Source: CAZGXQ01 sp964530195
GTDB taxonomy: Bacteria > Patescibacteriota > Minisyncoccia > Minisyncoccales > GBS-2
Direction of reading: 5' to 3'
Assembly (NCBI GenBank): GCA_964530195.1
Contig: CAZGXQ010000032.1
Coordinates: forward strand, 1 to 5,836
Length of the DNA stretch: 5,836 nt
The translations under genes were made by a program, and so were the position numbers. The notes under the pieces are model-generated. The model saw only the letters and a program-made list of their open reading frames with translations, was not told the DNA's origin and ran no database searches. Of this stretch, positions 1-5,820 are shown one piece after another; position 1 is the first letter of the stretch; every line of letters starts with the position of its first letter.

Positions 1-927
1 GCTACAAATAGACCAGAATTATTGGATCCTGCTCTTTTGAGACCTGGAAGATTTGATCGAAGAATTGTTTTGGATTTGCCAGATATTAATGAGAGAGAAG
101 AAATTTTGAAAATTCATTGCCGAGGAAAACCTTTAGCATCAAATGTCAATTTGAGAGAAATTGCAGAAAGAACCCCTGGTTTTTCTGGAGCAGATTTGGC
201 AAATGTTGTAAACGAAGCTGCAATTTTAGCTGCCAGAAGAAATAAAGGTCAGGTCTATCAAGAAGAACTTTTAGAATCGATAGAAAAAGTGCTCTTGGGT
301 CCTGAAAGGAAATCCCATGTTTTAACAAAGAAAGAAAAGGAAATTGCAGCATATCATGAAGCAGGACACGCAATAGTTTCAGCATTTTTAAAGGGTGAAG
401 AATCCATAAGAAAAATTTCAATTATCCCCAGGGGCTTGGCTGCAGGGTATGTTTTAAAAAGTCCAGGAGAAGAAAAAAAGATAAAAACAAAAAGCGAATT
501 TTTAGCAGAAATGGCAACATTATTGGGAGGTTATTGTGCTGAAATTTTAAAATTCAAAGAAATTTCAACTGGGGCTGCAAATGATTTAGAAGTTGCTACT
601 GATTTGGCAAAAAAATTAGTAATGGAGTATGGGATGTCAGATTTGGGACCAATTACTTTTGGAAAAAAAGAGGAATTAGCTTTTTTAGGGGTTAAAGAAA
701 TTTATAGAGATTTCTCTGAAAAAGTGGCAGAGAAAATTGATAAAGAAATTGAAAAATTTGTAAAGGATGCTCAAAAGAGGGCAATGGAAATTTTAAAAAC
801 AAAAAGAAAGCTTTTGGAAAAAGTAGCTCAAAGATTAATTGAGAAAGAAACGATTGAAAAAGAAGAGTTTGGGAATTTAATTAAAGAAAAAACAAAGAAA
901 CTTGAAATTAAGGTAAAAAATATATAA
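1..927 (+). CDS. ftsH: ATP-dependent zinc metalloprotease FtsH, C-terminal part (5' end outside window)
   Basis: FtsH is a membrane-anchored AAA+ hexamer that unfolds and degrades damaged membrane proteins and short-lived regulators. The reading frame is open from base 1, so the 308 residues seen lack the N-terminal membrane anchor and the Walker A and B motifs. The window starts inside the second region of homology (TNRPELLDPALLRPGRFDR), which carries the two arginine-finger candidates R14 and R17. The AAA lid follows, to about residue 85. The zinc protease motif HEAGH is at residues 119-123 (bases 355-369), and the third zinc ligand is probably the Asp of STGAAND (residue 195, bases 583-585). 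The tail is a Lys/Glu-rich helix ending at TAA 925-927. The usual GGRAAE segment reads GGYCAE here. A TTG at base 22 could be mistaken for a start but lies in mid-domain. Identification is secure. Confidence 0.97.
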   Translation, partial: ATNRPELLDPALLRPGRFDRRIVLDLPDINEREEILKIHCRGKPLASNVNLREIAERTPGFSGADLANVVNEAAILAARRNKGQVYQEELLESIEKVLLGPERKSHVLTKKEKEIAAYHEAGHAIVSAFLKGEESIRKISIIPRGLAAGYVLKSPGEEKKIKTKSEFLAEMATLLGGYCAEILKFKEISTGAANDLEVATDLAKKLVMEYGMSDLGPITFGKKEELAFLGVKEIYRDFSEKVAEKIDKEIEKFVKDAQKRAMEILKTKRKLLEKVAQRLIEKETIEKEEFGNLIKEKTKKLEIKVKNI

Positions 928-930
928 AAT
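902..930 (+). promoter_or_regulatory. Putative sigma70-type promoter for tRNA-Ile, inside the 3' end of ftsH
   Basis: TTGAAA (902-907) and TAAAAT (925-930) are separated by exactly 17 bases, each matching the consensus at five of six positions. The -10 box overlaps the ftsH stop codon. The predicted start, near 937, is about 5 bases before the mature tRNA end, as expected for a tRNA promoter. AT-rich sequence gives such matches by chance, and readthrough from ftsH is the alternative. Confidence 0.5.
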
Positions 931-942
931 CGAATTGGTTTT

Positions 943-1016
943 GCGCGTGTAGCTCAGCTGGTTAGAGCACAGGTCTTATAAACCTGGGGTCGGAGGTTCA
1001 AGTCCTCCCACGCGCA
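943..1016 (+). tRNA. tRNA-Ile, anticodon UAU (reads AUA)
   Basis: A complete cloverleaf can be drawn by eye. The acceptor stem GCGCGTG (943-949) pairs with CACGCGC (1009-1015). The D stem is GCTC/GAGC (952-955/965-968). The anticodon stem is CAGGT/ACCTG (970-974/982-986), enclosing the loop CTTATAA with anticodon TAT at 977-979. The variable loop is GGGTC, and the T arm is GGAGG-TTCAAGT-CCTCC (992-1008). The discriminator is A1016, as usual for Ile tRNAs. No CCA is encoded (CTTA follows), so the end must be added by a CCA-adding enzyme. UAU is an uncommon anticodon in bacteria, which generally read AUA with a lysidine-modified CAU tRNA. Confidence 0.95.
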
Positions 1017-1017
1017 C

Positions 1018-2535
1018 TTAAAAAAGCTCAGCTACTAAATTTTCTATTGGGGAGAAATCATCACTTAATATAAGGGCTGAATTCAAATTTAACTTTTGAA
1101 AATCTATAATTTTTTCTGGAAGCTTCCTAATAATTTCATCTTTGTTTTCCAAAATTTCTCTTGAATGAAAATCAATTTTATAAGTATCATCTTTTAAGCC
1201 TAAAATAATAAAATTTTGAGTATCTTTTTCCTCTGGAGATTTTACTGCAAACAAATAACTGTTTTTAAAAACTGAATTAAAGGTTTTGAAAATCGAAAGC
1301 AACAACAAATTTCCTTTCCCCTCCAATTTTCCAATAATATTCATTAAAATCACTCCATTTTCTGAAAGCTTATCTCTTGCTAAAGAGAAGAATTCTTTTG
1401 TGGTCATGTGAACAGGAATTGAATAAAGAGAGGAGTAAGCGTCAACGAAAATTAAATCATATTTTTCTTTTGTTTCTTTCAAAAATCTTCTCCCGTCTGA
1501 AATAAAATTAAATAATCTTTCATCTTCGGGAAGCCTAAAATATTCTTTAGCTAATTGAAAAAGAGAGGGTTCAATTTCAGCTACCTCAACTTTTTTAATT
1601 TTGTTTTCTTCCAAAAGAATTTTTCTTGGAAGAGAATAAGCTCCGCCTCCCAAAAAGAGAGCTTTTTCAGCATTCGGGTTAACTATTTTGTAAAGCACAT
1701 AATATTTTGTATACTCAAAAGGCAGGTCATCAGACTCCAAAAACACTGCTCCCTCTAAATGATTATGAAATCTTAAAACTCTGGCTCTTTTACCTTTAAT
1801 TTCTGTTTCTTCAATTGTTATTTGGGCATAAACTCCATCTTTTTGAAAAATAATAGAAGGGGGGTTTTGGAGAAAAAAAGTCAAAAGTGAAAAAAATAAA
1901 ACAAAAATAAACGGAAAAAACAAAAATTTAAGTCTTCTGAAGTCTTTTAAAAAAATCATTCCCAAAAACCCTATGAGACAAAGTAAGATTCCGCTCCCGA
2001 CAATAATCTTGCTTGTACCAAAATGAGGAATTAGAAAAAATCCAGCTAAAAAACTCCCTGCAATACTCCCCAAAGTTGACCAAAAGAAAATTTTACCAGA
2101 AACCCTTCCCACTTCTTTTAATTCCAATGTTGTGAGCTTGATAGCGAAGGGAGAAATTGTTCCCAAAATTAAGCTTGGGATAAAAAATAAAATTAAACTA
2201 ACAATTAATGGACCGATTTTTATGTCAAGGCTATACCCAATAAGTGGTAAAAGAAACTCTCTTAATACCTGAATTAAAAGAGAAAAAATTCCAGCAATAA
2301 AAATTAAAAGAAAAAACAAATAAAATTTGGGATATTTATCGGCCAAAATTCCTCCAATGTAATAACCCAAACTCAAGGCTCCCAAAATTACTCCAAGAAT
2401 GCTAGAAATTGAAAAAAGAGTGTTTCCAAAATAAGGAGCTAAAATTCTAGTTGCTGTAACTTCAATAATCAAAACTATTGCGCCTGTTATAAAAACAATT
2501 AAAAAAATAAAATTCTTCTTTAAAAAGGCCATCAT
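1018..2535 (-). CDS. Fused membrane domain / spermidine synthase-like protein
   Basis: This 505-residue protein has two parts. Residues 1 to about 222 form a multi-pass membrane region resembling the MFS-like N-terminus of fused spermidine synthases, with IEVTATRILAPYFG near 24-37, LGTISPFAIKL at 124-134 and STLGSIAG at 153-160. Residues of about 230-505 form a SAM/dcSAM-binding Rossmann domain of the spermidine synthase class: nucleotide loop LGGGAYSLPR (295-304), acidic ribose contact EIEP (320-323), DGRRF (347-351), VDAYSS (364-369) with a conserved Asp, and SDDFSPIENL near the end. The classical polyamine-site motifs (DGxxQ, DExxYHE, DxxDP) are not recognisable, so the aminopropyl acceptor, or even that reaction, is uncertain. 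The start is one of two tandem ATG codons (2533-2535 or 2530-2532), with no Shine-Dalgarno sequence. The gene is divergent from the tRNA-Val unit, and its TAA is one base from the tRNA-Ile 3' end. Family assignment is firm, substrate unknown. Confidence 0.88.
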   Translation of the reverse strand: MMAFLKKNFIFLIVFITGAIVLIIEVTATRILAPYFGNTLFSISSILGVILGALSLGYYIGGILADKYPKFYLFFLLIFIAGIFSLLIQVLREFLLPLIGYSLDIKIGPLIVSLILFFIPSLILGTISPFAIKLTTLELKEVGRVSGKIFFWSTLGSIAGSFLAGFFLIPHFGTSKIIVGSGILLCLIGFLGMIFLKDFRRLKFLFFPFIFVLFFSLLTFFLQNPPSIIFQKDGVYAQITIEETEIKGKRARVLRFHNHLEGAVFLESDDLPFEYTKYYVLYKIVNPNAEKALFLGGGAYSLPRKILLEENKIKKVEVAEIEPSLFQLAKEYFRLPEDERLFNFISDGRRFLKETKEKYDLIFVDAYSSLYSIPVHMTTKEFFSLARDKLSENGVILMNIIGKLEGKGNLLLLSIFKTFNSVFKNSYLFAVKSPEEKDTQNFIILGLKDDTYKIDFHSREILENKDEIIRKLPEKIIDFQKLNLNSALILSDDFSPIENLVAELF

Positions 2536-2539
2536 CTAA

Positions 2540-2567
2540 ATTTTATTAGATTTTAAAATTTTTTCAA
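2540..2567 (-). promoter_or_regulatory. Putative promoter of the membrane/spermidine synthase-like gene
   Basis: Read on the minus strand, TTGAAA (2567-2562) and TAAAAT (2545-2540) are 16 bases apart. The expected transcription start, six to eight bases beyond the -10, falls on the tandem ATG codons at 2535-2530. The mRNA would then be leaderless or nearly so, which agrees with the absence of a ribosome binding site. The support is consensus match and position only. Confidence 0.4.
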
Positions 2568-2580
2568 CTAAACTTTTCTC

Positions 2581-2609
2581 TTGATTTAAAAATTCCGTCT
2601 TGATAGAAT
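2581..2609 (+). promoter_or_regulatory. Putative extended -10 promoter of the tRNA-Val/rplS unit
   Basis: TTGATT (2581-2586) and TAGAAT (2604-2609) are separated by 17 bases, and TG at 2601-2602 sits one base before the -10, giving an extended -10 element. The predicted start, near 2616, is about four bases before the tRNA 5' end. It lies in the 84-bp divergent gap, next to the oppositely directed promoter of the spermidine synthase-like gene. This is the best promoter in the window. Confidence 0.65.
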
Positions 2610-2619
2610 AAGTTTTAGT

Positions 2620-2691
2620 GGGCGGTTAGCTCAATGGAAGAGCGTGCGCTTGACGTGCGCAAGGTTGTAGGTTCGAGTCCTACACCGCCCA
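2620..2691 (+). tRNA. tRNA-Val, anticodon GAC
   Basis: The cloverleaf is complete. Acceptor GGGCGGT (2620-2626) pairs with ACCGCCC (2684-2690). The D stem is GCTC/GAGC (2629-2632/2640-2643). The anticodon stem is TGCGC/GCGCA (2645-2649/2657-2661) around loop TTGACGT, with anticodon GAC at 2652-2654. The T arm is GTAGG-TTCGAGT-CCTAC (2667-2683), and the discriminator is A2691. CCA is not encoded. The base after the anticodon is G and position 38 is T, whereas valine tRNAs usually carry A37. The anticodon identity is clear from loop geometry. The rplS start codon lies only 17 bases downstream, so the tRNA probably leads a polycistronic transcript that is cut at the tRNA 3' end. Confidence 0.95.
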
Positions 2692-2708
2692 CAATTAAAA
2701 ACCAAAAT

Positions 2709-3059
2709 ATGAACACAAAGTTAGAAAAATTTTTAATGCCTTATTTAAAAAAAGATTTACCAAATGTGAAAGCAGGAGACACTGTAAAAGTGTTTCATAA
2801 GGTAAAGGAAAAAGATAAAGAAAGAGTCGAAGTTTTTGAAGGAATAGTAATTGCTAGAAAACACGGAAAAGAAATTGGGGCTACAATTACTGTAAGAAAA
2901 GAGGTGGGGGGAGTTGGGGTAGAAAAAATTTTCCCTCTTCACTCTCCTTTAATTGAAAAAATTGAAATTTTAAAAAGAGGAAAAGTGAGAAGAGCAAAGC
3001 TTTATTATTTAAGAGAAGCTACTGGAAAGAGGGCAAAGATTAAAACAAGAGAAGAATAA
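2709..3059 (+). CDS. rplS: 50S ribosomal protein L19
   Basis: L19 is a component of the large ribosomal subunit, near the interface with the 30S subunit. The 116-residue length matches the family. Diagnostic segments are present in order: VFEGIVIARK, TITVRKEVGGVGVEKIFPLHSP and the basic RGKVRRAKLYYLR. The frame is open upstream into the tRNA, but the ATG at 2709 gives the correct N-terminus (MNTKLEKFL) and normal length. No Shine-Dalgarno sequence lies in the 17 bases between the tRNA and the ATG. In many bacteria rplS sits with rpsP, rimM and trmD. Here it lies between tRNA-Val and a glycosyltransferase, with only one base between its stop codon and the next start. Confidence 0.97.
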   Translation: MNTKLEKFLMPYLKKDLPNVKAGDTVKVFHKVKEKDKERVEVFEGIVIARKHGKEIGATITVRKEVGGVGVEKIFPLHSPLIEKIEILKRGKVRRAKLYYLREATGKRAKIKTREE

Positions 3060-3060
3060 G

Positions 3061-4494
3061 ATGTCAAAAAAGTTTTTTTCTTTTTTGCCTTTAATTTTCT
3101 TAATTTTTTTTGCTTTCTTCACCAGATTTTATCGCCTATCTTTTCCCAAAAATGTTGTCTTTGATGAGTGCCATTTTGGACTTTACGCAACAAAATATCT
3201 TTCACATCAATACTTTTTTGATATTCATCCTCCTTTAGGAAAGTTAATTCTGGGTTTAGTAGCTTTTTTAGCAAAAATTCAGCCTGGATTTGATTTTCAA
3301 ATTTTTCAAGAATACTCTAATTTTAATTATCTCGCTTTAAGAAGTACTGTGGCTTTTTTTGGTTCACTTTTTGTTGTTTTGATTTACTTTTTAGTAAGAG
3401 AGTTAGGTTTTTCAAAAAACGCAGCCTTTTTGGCATCTTTTTTTGTTCTCTTTGATAACGCCCTTTTAGTTCAATCAAGATTAATTTTAATTGACATTTT
3501 TTTACTTTTTTTTATTTTTCTTTCTCTTTATCTTTATGCAATTTTTAAAAAATTAAATCCCTTTTCAAAAAAATGGTGGATTTTTGGAATTCTTTTGGGT
3601 TTCTCTCTAGGATCTGCAATCTCAGTAAAAGTAATTGGTCTTGGAGTAATTCTTTTAATTTTGGTTTGGGAAATTCTCGAAGAAAGACTTTTTTCAAAAA
3701 CTAAAAAAGAAATTTTAGCAAAAACCTTTTTTTTACTTCTTTTTCCATTTTTTCTTTATTTTCTATTTTTTGCCATTCACTTTATACTCCTCAGAGAAAG
3801 TTGTGAAAAAAATTGTGGATGGATACTAGAATGGGAAAGGGTGTTTCCAGGAATTCAAAAAATGTCTGAATATAGTTTTATTCTCCCACGGCTCAATAAT
3901 CCTCCACCTGGGAACTTATTTATTAAATTTTTTGAAATTCAAAAATTGATGCTTTATGACATTGCTGGAAACTCTTCTTACTATTGGCAAAGCCCCTGGT
4001 ACTCTTGGCCATTTATGATAAGACCTATTGGATATTTTTCAGAAAAGGTAGGGGAAAAATCAATTTTTATTTACTTTATTGGCAATCCTTTTGTGTGGTG
4101 GCTCTCTTTTTTAGGGCTTTTAATTTACCTTTACTTAATAACCAGAAATTTAATCTTAAAATTCAAAATGAATTTATCCTCAAGTTTTTATTCTCCCAAC
4201 CTCCGATTTTTACTTTTGGGCTATACAATCTTTTTTATTAGTTTTTCTATCGTCCCTAGATTTTTGCTCCTTTACCATTATCTAACTGCTTTAAACTTTA
4301 GCATTATTATTTCTTCTGTTCTGTTTTCAGAACTTTTACAAAATTTATCGAAGAAATTATCAAATATTTTGTTTCTGGGAATTTTAGGATTAATTTTATT
4401 TGGCTTTATTTATTTTTTACCCCTAAGCTATGGAATTCTTTTATCAGAAGAGGGTTTAAAATTAAGGGCTTGGTTCCCCACCTGGTTTTATTAA
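3061..4494 (+). CDS. GT39 family protein O-mannosyltransferase-like membrane glycosyltransferase (PMT)
   Basis: PMT family enzymes transfer mannose (or another hexose) from a polyprenyl-phosphate sugar to Ser/Thr of exported proteins, on the outer face of the cytoplasmic membrane. This 477-residue polytopic protein shows the family signatures. VVFDECHFG (32-40) contains the D35-E36 pair expected at the first-loop catalytic site. FDIHPPLGK (53-61) follows, then LLVQSRLILID (135-145). Later come SPWYSWPFMIRPIGY (311-325), GNPFVWW (341-347), PRFLLLYHYLTAL (399-411) and a C-terminal WFPTW, typical of the four-helix C-terminal PMT region. The eukaryotic MIR domain is absent, as usual in bacteria. 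A CxxxC pair (C248, C252) lies in a probable external loop. It starts one base after rplS and abuts the next gene, implying co-translation. The exact sugar and target are not determinable. Confidence 0.9.
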   Translation: MSKKFFSFLPLIFLIFFAFFTRFYRLSFPKNVVFDECHFGLYATKYLSHQYFFDIHPPLGKLILGLVAFLAKIQPGFDFQIFQEYSNFNYLALRSTVAFFGSLFVVLIYFLVRELGFSKNAAFLASFFVLFDNALLVQSRLILIDIFLLFFIFLSLYLYAIFKKLNPFSKKWWIFGILLGFSLGSAISVKVIGLGVILLILVWEILEERLFSKTKKEILAKTFFLLLFPFFLYFLFFAIHFILLRESCEKNCGWILEWERVFPGIQKMSEYSFILPRLNNPPPGNLFIKFFEIQKLMLYDIAGNSSYYWQSPWYSWPFMIRPIGYFSEKVGEKSIFIYFIGNPFVWWLSFLGLLIYLYLITRNLILKFKMNLSSSFYSPNLRFLLLGYTIFFISFSIVPRFLLLYHYLTALNFSIIISSVLFSELLQNLSKKLSNILFLGILGLILFGFIYFLPLSYGILLSEEGLKLRAWFPTWFY

Positions 4495-5769
4495 ATGATG
4501 TTGTCAAAAATCATTTCAGAAAAAAAATTAGAAAAAATTCTAACTATTTTTTGGTTTTTATTCTTCCTTCTCGAATTCAACCTTCAAATTTTGTCATGGA
4601 GAGTAAATTGTTTCTTTTGCAGAAACATATTTAATATTCTCTATAGCTTTGCTGTCTTTTTTTTCTTTTGTTTTTTAATTTTTATTTTACCAGCCATCTT
4701 CCTCTTTTTTGACGAGGAAAGAAAAAAATTTTTAATAATATTTCTTTTTCTTGTTTTTTTTATGTTCCTCTCAACTTTTTGGAGTATTGTTCCGCAATTT
4801 TCTTTTTTTGGTGGGATTCAAATACTATTATTTTCTCTACCAATGAGTATTATCACTCTTTCTTTTAAAAATCCAAAAAATATTTTAAAAAAGTTAGCAA
4901 TAGTTTTTACACTTTTTGGATTTTTGACTAGTTTATTTTCTCTTTTTCTCTTAGTATTTGGAAAAATAAAAGAACTAGAAAATGGTATATATCTTCAGTT
5001 TTTTCCTCTCGGTTGCTTTCAATTATCTCAATTGGCTTCAATTAATTTCCCTTTTTTCTCAATTTACTCTGTTTTTCATAACCCAAATACCTTTGGTTTT
5101 TGGCTTTTTATTACTATTTCTTTTACTTTTTTCCTTTTTTTGCAACATAGAAAACTATCAATTCTGATTTTAGCTTTTGTTCAGATTTTAGCTTTCTCTT
5201 TTACCTTTTCTCGGGCAAGTCTGCTTTCTCTAATTGCTTTTTCAATTTGCTTTTTATTTTTTTTAATAAAAAAACAAGAAAAATTAAAATTCTTCTTTTT
5301 GTTTTTCCTAATATTTCTTATAACATTTCCCCCTACCTTTGAAATATGGAAGAAAAAAATAGAATCTGGTTTGGGCAAAAGAATGGAAATTTGGAGGGAA
5401 GCTTTTGAAATTTGGAAAAAAAGAATGTTTTTTGGTACAGGTGAAGCAACTTCTGTAATTTTACTAAAAAACAAAACGGGCGATATACACTTTCATAATA
5501 GTTTTATTGAAACCTTGGTAGAACTAGGAATAGTAGGGTTTCTTTTTTATCTTTTTTTGTGGATTTATCCAATTAAAATTGGTTTAAAAAAGCTAAAAAA
5601 TTTAGAAAATGAGGACAGTTTTATTTGTTTATCTTTTATCTTTTCTGTGTTAGTTGGGTTTTTTCTCAATGCTTTTTTTGAATCAAGGATTTTTTATTCA
5701 AACGCTTTTCTTTTTACTCCCTTATGGTTTTCCTTCATCTCCTTTTTGATCAACCCTAATTTCCCCTAA
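4495..5769 (+). CDS. O-antigen ligase / polymerase-like membrane protein (Wzy/WaaL/PglL type)
   Basis: Proteins of this class move polyprenyl-linked glycans in the extracytoplasmic space: onto lipid A core (WaaL), onto a growing polymer (Wzy) or onto protein (PglL-type oligosaccharyltransferases). The 424 residues are strongly hydrophobic with many membrane segments, and about one residue in five is Phe (88 by hand count). Family marks are FHNPNTFGFW (194-203), FTFSRASLL (237-244), GKRMEIWREAF (294-304), FFGTGE (312-317) and the conserved FHNSFIETLVELGIVGF (333-349), including the His expected near the active site. The start is ATG 4495 or 4498; ATG 4495 directly follows the PMT stop codon (TAAATG), with no Shine-Dalgarno sequence. 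Next to a GT39 gene, a role in protein or surface glycan assembly is likely, but ligase versus polymerase cannot be decided from sequence. Confidence 0.82.
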   Translation: MMLSKIISEKKLEKILTIFWFLFFLLEFNLQILSWRVNCFFCRNIFNILYSFAVFFFFCFLIFILPAIFLFFDEERKKFLIIFLFLVFFMFLSTFWSIVPQFSFFGGIQILLFSLPMSIITLSFKNPKNILKKLAIVFTLFGFLTSLFSLFLLVFGKIKELENGIYLQFFPLGCFQLSQLASINFPFFSIYSVFHNPNTFGFWLFITISFTFFLFLQHRKLSILILAFVQILAFSFTFSRASLLSLIAFSICFLFFLIKKQEKLKFFFLFFLIFLITFPPTFEIWKKKIESGLGKRMEIWREAFEIWKKRMFFGTGEATSVILLKNKTGDIHFHNSFIETLVELGIVGFLFYLFLWIYPIKIGLKKLKNLENEDSFICLSFIFSVLVGFFLNAFFESRIFYSNAFLFTPLWFSFISFLINPNFP

Positions 5770-5774
5770 AAAAT

Positions 5775-5796
5775 TTAAACAAGGTTTGATTTTTTT
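5775..5796 (+). terminator. Weak A/T-rich intrinsic terminator candidate after the glycosylation genes
   Basis: Six bases after the stop codon, TTAAAC (5775-5780) can pair with GTTTGA (5784-5789) around a three-base loop (one G-T wobble), followed directly by seven T residues (5790-5796). An A tract at 5768-5773 could extend the stem with the T tract after one mismatch. The stem has only one C-G pair, so efficiency is doubtful. Confidence 0.35.
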
Positions 5797-5813
5797 AAAT
5801 AAGTCTTTAAAAT
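5786..5813 (+). promoter_or_regulatory. Possible promoter for a gene starting at 5821
   Basis: TTGATT (5786-5791) and TAAAAT (5808-5813) are 16 bases apart, using the same -35 sequence as the tRNA-Val promoter. The expected start falls next to the ATG at 5821, so the transcript would be leaderless. The -35 overlaps the terminator candidate and the region is almost pure A/T, so chance is a real possibility. Confidence 0.25.
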
Positions 5814-5820
5814 ATTTTTT

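Noticed and set aside
22..927. Short ftsH version starting at TTG 22
   Set aside because: The frame is open from base 1 and the residues before it (ATNRPEL) are conserved FtsH sequence, so this is a truncated gene and not an internal start.
1020..1031. AGCTCAGCT after tRNA-Ile as a terminator hairpin
   Set aside because: The stem would be only four bases with a one-base loop and no T tract follows. It also lies in the coding end of the minus-strand gene.
2634..2708. In-frame upstream extension of rplS into tRNA-Val from an alternative start
   Set aside because: It would translate most of a well-formed tRNA gene and add 25 residues foreign to L19. ATG 2709 gives the family's normal length and N-terminus.
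3728..4674. T tracts of eight or so in the PMT and ligase-like genes as phase-variation switches
   Set aside because: Tracts this short arise naturally from runs of TTT Phe codons in very AT-rich membrane genes, and there is no sign of frameshift or of tract placement near a start codon.
5181..5474. 97-codon minus-strand open frame inside the ligase-like gene
   Set aside because: It is antisense to conserved family motifs in the + strand gene, and its Lys/Phe-rich sequence mirrors the opposite-strand codons.
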